Shown here: in pieces, positions 25,381 to 33,673 of the stretch
How the letters are laid out: each line of letters starts with the position of its first letter
Numbering within the stretch: position 1 is the first letter of the stretch
Assembly (NCBI RefSeq): GCF_003049685.1
Contig: NZ_PYSY02000002.1
Location: 1,277,501 to 1,341,500 of the forward strand
Direction: 5' to 3'
From: Brucella pituitosa
Lineage (GTDB): Bacteria; Pseudomonadota; Alphaproteobacteria; Rhizobiales; Rhizobiaceae
DNA: 64,000 bases
Translations under genes and position numbers: made by a program
Notes under the pieces: generated by a model
The model's database searches: none
What the model was told of the DNA's origin: nothing
The model's input: the letters and a program-made list of their open reading frames with translations, nothing else

Positions 25381-26478
25381 TCAGAGGGAAATGCGCTTCA
25401 AATCCTTGTCGAGAGCGAGAAGCTCGGGCAGGGGCGTTCCAGAGCCAAGGTTTGGTGCAGCGCGTCCCATCACATCGGCGGGCACGACGCAAGCCGCGCG
25501 GATGGCCTCTTCAAGCGGCACACCGACTTGCTGAACCAGATTGGCAAGACAGCCAACCATATCGATATGGGCGCCTGCAAGAGAACCGGCTGCATTGACG
25601 AGTGCGCCATCGCGCACTTCGATTTGTTCGCCGTAAAGCTCGAAATGATCCGGCCCCCCAATTGTGGACATGGCGTCAGATACAAGGAACATGTGGTCAC
25701 GCTTTGGCCGTGCACGCCATGCAATGCCGACCATTTCCCATGTCACATGATGTCCGTCGACAATGATGCCGATGAAAGCGTCGCTGCCAATTGCAGTGCC
25801 AACCACGCCCGGCTCACGCGAGGTCATTGGCGGCATGGCATTGTAGAGATGGGTAAAGCAGCTGATGCCGGCTTCAAGCCCTGCTTTTGCCTCAGCGGTC
25901 GTGCCATTGGTATGGCCTGCCGAAACGACTACACCCATATCGACGATCTGGCGAATGGTGTCGCTTGGCACCATTTCGGGCGCAAGCGTGAGCATCACCG
26001 GCACATCGGCCTTGCGCAGAATTTTCAACGCTTCAAGCGTGGATGCATCCATAGGGCGGATGAATTCGACCCGATGCGTGCCCTTGCGGACAGGATTCAA
26101 ATGCGGGCCTTCGATATGCAGGCCGAAGAAGCCGTCCATTTCCTTGCATTCGACGGCGGCATGAGCCGCCTGAATGATACGCTCCGGTTCACAGGTGATC
26201 AGCGTCGGAAGTACCCAGCCGGTGCCGCGTTTGCGCAGCGTCGTAATGATATGCGCAATGCCTTTCGCGCTGGTGTCCGAATTCAGCATGACGCCGCCCG
26301 CACCATTGACCTGCAAATCAATGCAGGCAGGCATCAGGACATGTGGCGTCAAGTCCGGGGTCTCATTCGATTTGCGCGGACGCAGGCGGTGGATAGCCGC
26401 AGTGCCGATCTCGGCCACGAGACCAGTCTGAAGCTGTCCGTTCAGAAACACATAATCGGGGGCGACAAGACGGTTCAT
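25381..26478 (-). CDS. nagA: N-acetylglucosamine-6-phosphate deacetylase
   Basis: Removes acetate from GlcNAc-6-phosphate. The 365-residue protein belongs to the CE9 amidohydrolase family. DLQVNG replaces the H-x-H metal site, as in E. coli NagA. GLHIEGPHLNP carries the metal-ligand glutamate, GHTNGTTAEA and THLYNAM supply histidines, and VSDAMSTIGG the catalytic aspartate. The start at 26478 follows GGAGCACGCCA and overlaps the kinase stop by 4 bases. It is the last gene of the four-gene amino-sugar operon. Confidence 0.93.
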   Translation of the reverse strand: MNRLVAPDYVFLNGQLQTGLVAEIGTAAIHRLRPRKSNETPDLTPHVLMPACIDLQVNGAGGVMLNSDTSAKGIAHIITTLRKRGTGWVLPTLITCEPERIIQAAHAAVECKEMDGFFGLHIEGPHLNPVRKGTHRVEFIRPMDASTLEALKILRKADVPVMLTLAPEMVPSDTIRQIVDMGVVVSAGHTNGTTAEAKAGLEAGISCFTHLYNAMPPMTSREPGVVGTAIGSDAFIGIIVDGHHVTWEMVGIAWRARPKRDHMFLVSDAMSTIGGPDHFELYGEQIEVRDGALVNAAGSLAGAHIDMVGCLANLVQQVGVPLEEAIRAACVVPADVMGRAAPNLGSGTPLPELLALDKDLKRISL

Positions 26479-27416
26479 TGGCGTGCTCCTGCCTTGTTGA
26501 GGGCGTAAAGCGCAACGCCGCGTGCACCCGAACTGTCGCCGAAACGTGCAGTCCTGATGGCGGGTATGCGGGTTGGACCAAGCTTTTGCTTTTCGAATGC
26601 TTTCGATACGCGTTCGGAGACGCCATCCATGTTGGAAAGACCGCCACCAAGCACAATGCAATCGGGGTCGACAACCATCTGCATGGTCAGAAGCGATTCC
26701 GCCATCAGTTCGGCCCAGTCATCGAGAACCTGTTCTGCCGCAGCGTCCCCGTTAGATGCACGCAGTGTCAGTTCCTGATTGGAAATTGTCTCGCCAAGTT
26801 TGATCTTTGCAATATCGGCAAGACCTGTGCCGGAAACGTAGCGCTCCATGCAGCCCGTCTTGCCGCAACCGCAAGGGATCAAGGGCAGGTTCTGCTGGCT
26901 TAAAATACGTGCTGGCATGCCCGTATGACCGATTTCCAGTGCCAGGCCATTATAGCGCGGCGGAATATCGCCATTAATCACAAGTCCAGCACCCATGCCG
27001 GTGCCGACAATGAGACCAATCACAACGTCGCCGCCTTCGCCTGCGCCGCCATGCACTTCCGAATAAGCGAAAGCCATACAGTCGTTCATCAGCGGGAAGC
27101 TGCGTCCAAAGCGCGCCAAGAGTGCTGCACCCACATCACGACCGGTGATCGGAATATTGGAGGCAAAGCCGTGGCCAGTGGCTGGATCGATCCAGCCGGG
27201 CAGGCTTATACCAACAGGCAGTTTCGGATTGTCTGCAGTTTCGATCAGCCATTCAATCTGCGTCGAAAGCCCATCGATAAAGGCTTCAAAATCGCCGATA
27301 GGTGTCGGAATCCGTCGCGTCCGAACGGTTTCCATATTCGCGTCGAACAGGCGGCCCTCAATTTTGGTGCCGCCCAGATCAATGGCGCCGCAGATCATGC
27401 TGACCTCATGCTTCAT
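26475..27416 (-). CDS. nagK: ROK-family kinase, probable N-acetylglucosamine kinase
   Basis: Sugar kinase of 313 residues. AIDLGGTKIEG near residue 15 binds ATP phosphates, and the ROK zinc site is seen as GHTGM followed by CGCGKTGCMERYVSG, with three cysteines and a histidine. Position between nagA and a SIS isomerase gene supports GlcNAc phosphorylation. It shares ATGA overlaps with both neighbours. ROK proteins can also be repressors, but there is no N-terminal HTH here. Another N-acyl hexosamine, such as ManNAc, cannot be excluded. Confidence 0.87.
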   Translation of the reverse strand: MKHEVSMICGAIDLGGTKIEGRLFDANMETVRTRRIPTPIGDFEAFIDGLSTQIEWLIETADNPKLPVGISLPGWIDPATGHGFASNIPITGRDVGAALLARFGRSFPLMNDCMAFAYSEVHGGAGEGGDVVIGLIVGTGMGAGLVINGDIPPRYNGLALEIGHTGMPARILSQQNLPLIPCGCGKTGCMERYVSGTGLADIAKIKLGETISNQELTLRASNGDAAAEQVLDDWAELMAESLLTMQMVVDPDCIVLGGGLSNMDGVSERVSKAFEKQKLGPTRIPAIRTARFGDSSGARGVALYALNKAGARQ

Positions 27417-28510
27417 GCTTTAAAGGGGTAAATCTTAACCCCGGAAACGACACGTGTCAGGTTGCCTTGATCGATAAATGGATTGTCGATGTTGAGATCG
27501 AGTTCCGCTGACCAGCGGGCAGACCAGATTTGCGCCAAAAGCACATAAAGCACAGCATCCCAACGGCTGTCACCCCGATGATTGGCACCAGTCAGCTCAA
27601 GCGGCAGGTCACAGCCTTCACCGCCAACAGTTGTAACCGTTGTGAGCGGGAACTGCTGAGCGATTTCATGCGCGATATCGAGATCGTAGCGTGCGGTATG
27701 CTGATCCGGATGGATGAAGACCACGACGCGAGTGTTGCCAACGACTGAAGCCTTCGGGCCGTGACGGAAGCCAAGCGTGCTGTCCCAATTGGTCATGACC
27801 TGCCCTGCGGTCAGCTCCAGCACCTTGAGCGCGCTTTCACGTGCGACGCCGGTCAGTGCACCCGAACCAAGGAAAATGGCCCGTTCAGGATGCGGTGCGG
27901 GAGTTGCGTCAAGCTGGGCGATTGCCTTTGCAGCTGCAGCCGAAAGGTGGCCAAGTTTTGCGCTCACATCAGCCGTATCGTCGATGCAGGCGAGCGCCGA
28001 CAGAAGCATGGTGGTATAACTCGAAGTCATAGCAAAGGCACGATCATGGGTTGCTTCAGGCAACACAATGACACGTTGTTCACCCGGACCTTTTGCCGGA
28101 CGGACGGCCAATGCGCTTTCACCATTGCAGGTGATGTTGAGGCGATGGACTTTAGGGAAATGCTCATCCAGCAGGTCAAGCGTTGCGATGGTTTCCGAGC
28201 TGTTGCCGCTACGGCCAAACTGCACGACGAGGAGTTCTGCATCGTCGGAAAGCGTTTCAGACGGATTGGAAACGATATCGGTGGTCGCAATAGCTGCCAG
28301 TGAAATTGCGCCAGTCTTTGCCGAGGCCAAGGCCTGACCGATAAAGGCCGACGTGCCTGCACCACTGAACACGATATGTTTGATGCCCTTGGCGGCGATC
28401 CATTCACGGATTTCAGCCGACTGCGCGGCAAGCGGCTCTGCCCATGCCTGCCAGATACCCGGCTGCGCATGAATTTCCTGCCAGGTGTGGCTTGTTTCCA
28501 GCTTAGTCAT
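27413..28510 (-). CDS. SIS-domain aldose-ketose isomerase/deaminase (AgaS-like)
   Basis: A 365-residue protein with two sugar-isomerase domains, of the AgaS/GlmS-isomerase type. The first domain begins near IKHIVFSGAGTSAFIGQAL and has VQFGRSGNSSETIATL, which binds the phosphate; the second contains FLGSGALTGVARESALKVLE. In this context it is the likely glucosamine-6-phosphate deaminase that makes fructose-6-phosphate, replacing NagB. The start at 28510 overlaps the regulator gene by 8 bases. Confidence 0.85.
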   Translation of the reverse strand: MTKLETSHTWQEIHAQPGIWQAWAEPLAAQSAEIREWIAAKGIKHIVFSGAGTSAFIGQALASAKTGAISLAAIATTDIVSNPSETLSDDAELLVVQFGRSGNSSETIATLDLLDEHFPKVHRLNITCNGESALAVRPAKGPGEQRVIVLPEATHDRAFAMTSSYTTMLLSALACIDDTADVSAKLGHLSAAAAKAIAQLDATPAPHPERAIFLGSGALTGVARESALKVLELTAGQVMTNWDSTLGFRHGPKASVVGNTRVVVFIHPDQHTARYDLDIAHEIAQQFPLTTVTTVGGEGCDLPLELTGANHRGDSRWDAVLYVLLAQIWSARWSAELDLNIDNPFIDQGNLTRVVSGVKIYPFKA

Positions 28511-29402
28511 TAACGCCGTCCTCTTGAGTACTGATGACACGCACGCCACGTTCGCGGATGCGGTTGGCTATTTCATGGTTCGGCTCAAGATCGGTCACGA
28601 TTGCTGAGATCCGATCCATTGCGCAAATACGATGCAGTCGTGGTTTGCTGAATTTGGTCTTGTCGGCCAGCACAATAACGCGGCCCGAAGCCTCAATCAT
28701 TGCACGGTTCTGATGGGCTTCGTCTTCAAGAAATGTGCTGACGCCGGTTTCCGGATCGACACTGTCGGCACCCATGACGAAAGTGTCGAAACGCATTTCA
28801 GAGAGAGCTGCATCAACCAGTCGTCCGGTCACGGACATGGTTTCGCGGCGAATGCTGCCACCGGTCAGCATCACCTGATGCTGCTTGTGGCTGAGCACAG
28901 TTTGCGCGACATCAAGACTGCGGGTCATGATGACAAGCGGCGCAAGATTGCCAAGATGCGCTGCAAGACGTTCAGCGCTGGAACCATTGTCAAAGAGTAC
29001 AGACGTATCGCCTTCAAGCAGGTGAACTGCCTTACGCCCGATCATATCCTTGGCGTCGAAGTTAACCGCGCGTCGATCAACCGGATTGGATTCAACGCCA
29101 AATGGTGTGAGGGCAGGTTTTTGGGCAAGCGACAAAGCGAGATCGATACGAAAATCGGCAAGACCGGCATAGCCAAAGCGCTGACAGAAACGGATAAGGG
29201 TCGGCTCCGACGTGCCGAGCTGGTTGCACAACTCGCGCGCCGTGGAGCGGATAAAGCCGACCGGATCAGTTTCGATCAACCGGCATATGCCGCGCAGCTT
29301 CGGAGTGAGGTCCGGTGCCGCAGCCTGCACAGTCTGATAGAGATCCTCGGTCGGTTGCAACTCATACCCTTCCCAAAACGTGTTCCCAGTTTTGGGTGAC
29401 AT
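28503..29402 (-). CDS. Chimeric regulator: RpiR-type HTH with DeoR-type sensor domain
   Basis: A 299-residue regulator, probably sensing an amino-sugar phosphate and controlling the operon it heads. Residues about 34-92 look like the RpiR HTH (STARELCNQLGTSEPTLIRF then FGYAGLADFR). The C-terminal part, about 120-275, is instead a DeoR sensor domain: VLFDNGSSA, MLTGGSIRRETMSVTG, FVMGADSVDPETG and VLADKTKF. RpiR proteins normally carry a SIS domain here. The ATG at 29402 lies inside a dispersed repeat, so residues 1-10 are repeat-derived; a TTG at codon 15 preceded by GGGAAGGG is an alternative start. Confidence 0.85.
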   Translation of the reverse strand: MSPKTGNTFWEGYELQPTEDLYQTVQAAAPDLTPKLRGICRLIETDPVGFIRSTARELCNQLGTSEPTLIRFCQRFGYAGLADFRIDLALSLAQKPALTPFGVESNPVDRRAVNFDAKDMIGRKAVHLLEGDTSVLFDNGSSAERLAAHLGNLAPLVIMTRSLDVAQTVLSHKQHQVMLTGGSIRRETMSVTGRLVDAALSEMRFDTFVMGADSVDPETGVSTFLEDEAHQNRAMIEASGRVIVLADKTKFSKPRLHRICAMDRISAIVTDLEPNHEIANRIRERGVRVISTQEDGVND

Positions 29403-29406
29403 GCTT
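29371..29406 (-). repeat. Repeat core overlapping the regulator start codon
   Basis: CCCAAAACGTGTTCCCAGTT followed by TTGGGTGACATGCT matches the reverse of the repeat at 30327-30360 at 30 of 34 positions by eye. The ATG of the regulator is part of the AGCATGTC arm of the element. Confidence 0.75.
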
Positions 29407-29488
29407 CTGCGCCAGTTTTTTATTTGAAAGAATTTTTTACTTCAACACAAATATTGCGTTCCAAATGTCTATTTAAACGTAAATTTTG

Positions 29489-30220
29489 TTAGCTGCGCTG
29501 AAGTGTTGCGCGCAATTCTGCGACTTTGCCCGCGGCTGTTCGGGTGGCACCGGGAGCGGCGAAGCCGAAATGCAACAATGTCGGATCGGCAGTCAGCGGT
29601 GCACTACATGACGCGTGGATTTCGGTGATATCTGGCAGGGCCGCAAGGATTGTGGGTAGCGTGTCGATATTAACGCCAGAGCCTGGCATGATGACGATCT
29701 CGTCTCCGGCTACTTTTTGCATCGTCGCCAATCTTTCCAGACCGGATATGGCTTTTTGTGCACCACCGGAAGAGAGAATGCGGCTAATGCCAAGTCGTTT
29801 GGCAATTTGCACCGCTTCCACGGCATCTGGTGTCAGATCGATTGAGCGGTGTAGCGCGATATCAAGGCCATCCGCTGCTTTGACCAGTCGTTGGAGCGCA
29901 GATTGGTCGAGTCTGCCATCGGGCAGATTGGCGCCAATCACCACACCGGCGAGGCCAAGGGTGCGTGCTGCCGCAATCTCGGCTTCCATGATCTCCAATT
30001 CAACTTCGGTCCAGATGAAGCTTCCCGCGCGTGGGCGTATCATCACCATGATCGGAATAGGAGCTTTTGCGGAGAGCTGCATGAGGCCAATGGATGGCGT
30101 CAGTCCGCCAATGGCAAGTGCCGAGCAGAGCTCGATACGATCAGCGCCGCCTTCGATTGCGGCGGCCAAGCCTTCCGCATCATCGACACAGACTTCCAGC
30201 AATATTCTATTCAAGCACAT
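29489..30220 (-). CDS. cutC: CutC-family protein
   Basis: TIM-barrel protein named for copper homeostasis, although its enzymatic role is unsettled. The 243 residues match the family, with LLEVCVDDAEG at the N-terminus, GADRIELCSAL (about 29-39), IMVMIRPRAGSF (about 62-73) and the central ALHRSIDLTPD. The start at 30220 (MCLNRILLEV) was chosen because CutC begins directly with this strand; the open frame runs 25 codons further upstream. Its place before an amino-sugar operon is common in Rhizobiales as far as I recall and may point to a sugar-related role (inference). Confidence 0.88.
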   Translation of the reverse strand: MCLNRILLEVCVDDAEGLAAAIEGGADRIELCSALAIGGLTPSIGLMQLSAKAPIPIMVMIRPRAGSFIWTEVELEIMEAEIAAARTLGLAGVVIGANLPDGRLDQSALQRLVKAADGLDIALHRSIDLTPDAVEAVQIAKRLGISRILSSGGAQKAISGLERLATMQKVAGDEIVIMPGSGVNIDTLPTILAALPDITEIHASCSAPLTADPTLLHFGFAAPGATRTAAGKVAELRATLQRS

Positions 30221-30326
30221 TCTCACTTTGTCAGTTTGTTTGTGCTCGACCTTAGTCAGAACCGCCACACCAGCCAAGCCTGTAATCGCTCGCATGGTGG
30301 TTACAGTTATGACTGAACTACTCTAT

Positions 30327-30429
30327 AGCATGTCGCCCAAAAGTGGGAACCGGTTTTGGGATAAAGACATGCTTGAAAACAAAGACTTAAAGCGTGTCAC
30401 ATGGATATGATAAAATGCGACACGCTTTA
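30327..30429. repeat. Composite two-hairpin dispersed repeat
   Basis: Hairpin 1 has outer arms AGCATGTC/GACATGCT (30327-30334 and 30366-30373) and inner arms CCCAAAA/TTTTGGG. Hairpin 2 has 11-bp arms TAAAGCGTGTC/GACACGCTTTA (30388-30398 and 30419-30429). The second hairpin overlaps the stop codon of the small membrane gene. The same architecture recurs at 54365-54467. Confidence 0.8.
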
Positions 30430-30654
30430 GCCGAAGTTGCGCTTGTCTGACGGATAGCTGTAATAAAGTGGAAAAATCAGCCCATAAGGAATGATAGCGA
30501 TTTCCGTTGCAGGTTCTCGTTCGGGGCCTTTATAGGCCCCGGACCGGTTTTGTCGTCTGGCTTGGCTTTCACTGGACAGGGCAACAATAATCGATCCCCA
30601 GACAATGAAGGGAAGCAAGGCTATCGCGATATAAACATAGCTTGTGTAATCCAT
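30427..30654 (-). CDS. Small membrane protein, function unknown
   Basis: A possible 75-residue protein beginning MDYTSYVYIAIALLPFIVWG, with one clear membrane helix (about 5-27) and a charged linker (QARRQNRSGAYKGPERE). A second weakly hydrophobic C-terminal stretch, IAIIPYGLIFPLYYSYP, follows. The ATG at 30654 is preceded by GGTGGG. It lies 97 bases downstream of the ABC exporter on the same strand, so it could be co-transcribed. I do not recognise a family. Confidence 0.5.
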   Translation of the reverse strand: MDYTSYVYIAIALLPFIVWGSIIVALSSESQARRQNRSGAYKGPEREPATEIAIIPYGLIFPLYYSYPSDKRNFG

Positions 30655-30751
30655 CCCACCATGATGACCCGGCTTATTTGGCTGAACAAGAAATCCGCTT
30701 CTCAAAGGCAGATCGTTTTTAGCTTTGTTTTCTCAAATCTTCTGCTGGCAG

Positions 30752-32647
30752 CTATTCAGCGGCAACCATGGCAACGCCCGCGTCGATCGTGAAATGGGTT
30801 GGACGCAGCGAGAGATAGCCATTGCGGATTTCAAGAACATGCGAATAGACGCTTTCGCCGTTTTCCAGTGTCGGCAGCTTTTCTTCATGCATGATGCTGA
30901 TGACGATGGCGTCGGGGCAACGTGTCTTGAGTGCGGTGTGAAAACGCAGTTTTGATGCAGGGTCAAGCGCGCCTGTAGCTTCATCAAGATAGATGATTGC
31001 AGGCTTGTGCAGCAGGATGCGCGCCAGCACCAGCTTCTGCTTCTGTCCGCCTGAAAGCACCATGTCCCATGGAGAGCCGTCGGCATCTGGATCGTTCATG
31101 CGTTCGATAAATTCGCCAAGCCCTGCTTCATGGAGAACCACAGCGATAGACAGATCGTTGAAGTCGTTCGCGTCATCCGGGAGGCAGACAAGCTGCTTGA
31201 GCGACACGGACGGAAACTTGGCTTCCTGCGGCGCATAAACCGACTTAGCCTTCTGCGGATAGATGATATCGCCAGTGCCATAAGCCCAAAGCCCGTTGAG
31301 CGCCTTGATGAAAGAGGTTTTACCTGAACCGGATTCACCGCGCATATAGACCCAGTCACCGCTGCGGATATTGATCACACCGGAACGCAGGAAAGGTGCT
31401 TCACTGTCAGGTCCCTGCATCAGCGTGAGGTTGCGAACAGAAAGACCAAAACGAGGATGCTGCTTGGAGAAGGTGAAGCGGTTGACGCCAGAACTTGCGT
31501 AAAACTCGCTCGGTTCCTGAACATTGTCGATAGCTTGCGCAAGACCTGTAACGCGACCGGCATTGGCGCGCAGATTGGCAATCGCTGGCATGACCTGAAT
31601 GAACCACGAGCAGTCATTGATCATGGCGGCTACAAGCTCAGCGCCTGTAACATAATTGCGGAAGCTGACAGCGCCGCTCATATAGGGCACGAGGCCCGGA
31701 ATATAAGCGATGATCCGGTTCGACATGAAGCCATAGGCCTGTGAGAAGGCGAGATAGGCGGCATCGAAACGATTGAGCTTGTTCCATGTGCCATCAACAT
31801 CCTTGTAAAGACGCTTGTTGACGGAACGCTGCACAGCTTCGCCTTCAGAAGCCGAAATCTGGAAGCTGCGACGCAGAAGTGTCGTCCACTCACCACGATA
31901 GGAGCCTTCTGCTTTCTGCATGCCGAGGTTGAGGCGTTCAAGCTGACGGCCGATCTTGATCGCGATCAGCGTGCCAATCGGTACATAAATAATGATTGCC
32001 GTGAAGGCGAGAATGGCACCGCCATAGGAGCCAAGGAATTCCAACCCGGTTACTTCGGTGGAGATTTCGAGCAGCTTCTGCCCGACAAAAAATGCGGAAA
32101 GCACCACGCCGACAACACCCATGACAAGGCCAATGGCCCCGCCCGTCATGCCTTTGATGGATTCCTGCAAACGCTGGTCGACATTGTCGGGAAGGTTTGC
32201 GCCTTTCCCCTGCTGCAGATGAAAATGCGTGTGATTGCTATCAAGCAGAGCGCTGGAGAAGCTGTCGTTAAGCCACTTGCGCCATTTGCGATGCAATGTC
32301 GTGGACAGGAGGTGCCGAAAGCCGACCAGCATCACATCCTTGGCCAGCATCAGCAGGATCAAAATGCCTGCATTCATGGCAATCGCCATCAGCGGATTTT
32401 GAACCGGTGCACTTTTGACATTGACGATTGAGTTCATCAGCAAGCCGGAGGCTTCGGCCACCCAAACGGTGGTCTTGCTGATAAAGGCTGTGAAGATGAA
32501 GATGGCAATCGTGAGGCTCCAGGCTTCCTTCCAGCGTTCGGATACCCAGTAGGCGCGCATAAGGCCCCAGAAAGATGTCATCTGGGACACGGCAGAGCTG
32601 TTCCTTGGCTGCAAGGATTGCTGATTTATCTGCCGTGTTGTTTCCAA
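30752..32647 (-). CDS. ABC transporter with fused membrane and ATPase domains (YddA/SbmA-like)
   Basis: Membrane domain of the ABC_membrane_2 type (about five or six helices, residues 25-340) fused to an ATPase (about 400-610) with Walker A MRGESGSGKTS, signature VLSGGQKQKLVLARILL and Walker B IIYLDEATGALDP. Relatives include E. coli YddA and the SbmA/BacA group, the latter without ATPase. The cargo is unknown; peptides or lipids are typical. The TTG at 32647 follows GAGGTG with good spacing and gives 631 residues; ATG at 32581 (MTSFWGLM) is the alternative. It is divergent from pseudoazurin. Confidence 0.85.
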   Translation of the reverse strand: METTRQINQQSLQPRNSSAVSQMTSFWGLMRAYWVSERWKEAWSLTIAIFIFTAFISKTTVWVAEASGLLMNSIVNVKSAPVQNPLMAIAMNAGILILLMLAKDVMLVGFRHLLSTTLHRKWRKWLNDSFSSALLDSNHTHFHLQQGKGANLPDNVDQRLQESIKGMTGGAIGLVMGVVGVVLSAFFVGQKLLEISTEVTGLEFLGSYGGAILAFTAIIIYVPIGTLIAIKIGRQLERLNLGMQKAEGSYRGEWTTLLRRSFQISASEGEAVQRSVNKRLYKDVDGTWNKLNRFDAAYLAFSQAYGFMSNRIIAYIPGLVPYMSGAVSFRNYVTGAELVAAMINDCSWFIQVMPAIANLRANAGRVTGLAQAIDNVQEPSEFYASSGVNRFTFSKQHPRFGLSVRNLTLMQGPDSEAPFLRSGVINIRSGDWVYMRGESGSGKTSFIKALNGLWAYGTGDIIYPQKAKSVYAPQEAKFPSVSLKQLVCLPDDANDFNDLSIAVVLHEAGLGEFIERMNDPDADGSPWDMVLSGGQKQKLVLARILLHKPAIIYLDEATGALDPASKLRFHTALKTRCPDAIVISIMHEEKLPTLENGESVYSHVLEIRNGYLSLRPTHFTIDAGVAMVAAE

Positions 32648-33014
32648 TATGCACCTCGTATCGATATGGCCTGCCACTGCGATTGTAACGCTTTGTAACA
32701 GATTGCAACAAACTGTGGTTAACGAAGTGTTAATAGTCAACACAAATGGCGATCACATTTGCAGGCGTGTTTTGAAACACATCGCAAGGAGCTGAAATCA
32801 TTGTGCTAATGAGAACGACCAATTTGTGTGAAATCCGGGTTTTACGCATGGTGTTGCGTGCGGGTCACGCTCATTCTGGCGTACAATTTCGAGAATTTGC
32901 CGAAGCAGCATCTCGCAAGTCAACGCAAATCAGTATCATTTCGTGATCGGGAGCCGTCCAATAGTCAGGCTTATCGTGATATCTGACTGTCATAATCAAC
33001 TATATTAAATGTGT
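32648..33014. other. Long AT-rich intergenic region between ABC exporter and pseudoazurin
   Basis: About 370 bases without a recognisable gene. The exporter promoter probably lies near 32700-32740, where TTGACTATTAACAC reads on the minus strand. No repeat or RNA gene was recognised; the FNR-type box follows directly. Confidence 0.4.
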
Positions 33015-33028
33015 TTGATCCCAATCAA
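33015..33028. promoter_or_regulatory. FNR/NnrR-type box upstream of pseudoazurin
   Basis: TTGATCCCAATCAA is a perfect TTGAT-N4-ATCAA site, centred 102 bases before the pseudoazurin ATG. A class II arrangement would start transcription near 33063. It matches the box at 7902-7915, tying the two loci to the same low-oxygen or NO regulation. Confidence 0.85.
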
Positions 33029-33123
33029 AGAGATTGAAAGAGAGTCGGTCTAAATCTCCATCAGCGCGGTTCTTCGGGCACCATCGTGATGCCGCAGAAA
33101 CCGGCCTATGGAGATGAAATTAG

Positions 33124-33564
33124 ATGCGTAAGTTTGCTATCCCGTTCGCAGCATTCGGACTTTGCTTTGCGATGGCTGCTCCCGCTTTGGCCGAGAATAT
33201 TGAGGTTCACATGCTCAATAAGGGTGCTGAAGGTGCAATGGTTTTTGAGCCTGCCTACATCAAAGCCAATCCCGGTGACACGATTACCTTCGTTCCAGTC
33301 GACAAGGGACACAATGTCGAGTCGATCAAGGACATGATCCCCGCAGCTGCGGAAAAGTTTAAAAGCAAGATCAACGAGAACTATGTTCTGTCCGTCACTG
33401 AGCCAGGTGCGTATTTCGTCAAGTGCACGCCGCATTACGCCATGGGCATGGTCGCTCTGATCGTTGTCGGTGACAATCCGGCCAATCTTGAAGAGATCGT
33501 TGCTGCCAAAAAGCCAAAGCCCGTTCAGGCGCGTCTCGAAAAGGCCATTGCCAGCGCGAAATAA
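33124..33564 (+). CDS. paz: Pseudoazurin
   Basis: Periplasmic type I copper protein that carries electrons from the bc1 complex to copper nitrite reductase, and often to NorC. The 146 residues include a signal peptide cleaved after PALA (residue 23). The copper ligands H63 (KGHNVES), C101, H104 and M109 ([10 protein letters not shown]) are all present, with the pseudoazurin-specific C-terminal helices ([19 protein letters not shown]). A perfect FNR/NnrR-type box lies upstream. nirK itself is not in the window. Confidence 0.95.
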   Translation: MRKFAIPFAAFGLCFAMAAPALAENIEVHMLNKGAEGAMVFEPAYIKANPGDTITFVPVDKGHNVESIKDMIPAAAEKFKSKINENYVLSVTEPGAYFVKCTPHYAMGMVALIVVGDNPANLEEIVAAKKPKPVQARLEKAIASAK

Positions 33565-33609
33565 TGGGCTTCAAATATGCAGCGGTGCTGCATAAATCCC
33601 CCTACCGCT

Positions 33610-33647
33610 AGAGCGCAGATATGCTTGATCAGAATAAATTGCGCTCT
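33610..33647 (+). other. Hairpin and imperfect FNR-type box before nnrS
   Basis: AGAGCGCA and TGCGCTCT form an 8-bp stem after pseudoazurin. Inside the loop, TTGATCAGAATAAA at 33625-33638 differs from TTGAT-N4-ATCAA by one base and lies 36 bases before the nnrS start. It may be a terminator remnant, a regulatory site or both. Confidence 0.4.
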
Positions 33648-33673
33648 GGCTGCGGTTCCATGATGAGGACGTC

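Noticed and set aside
25375..26508. Long plus-strand frame opposite nagA
   Set aside because: nagA has full active-site motifs; the opposite frame is rich in Cys and His, as expected for an antisense shadow.
30327..30429. Possible insertion-sequence remnant
   Set aside because: No transposase fragment or target duplication is seen; the two-hairpin plan repeated elsewhere fits a dispersed intergenic repeat better.
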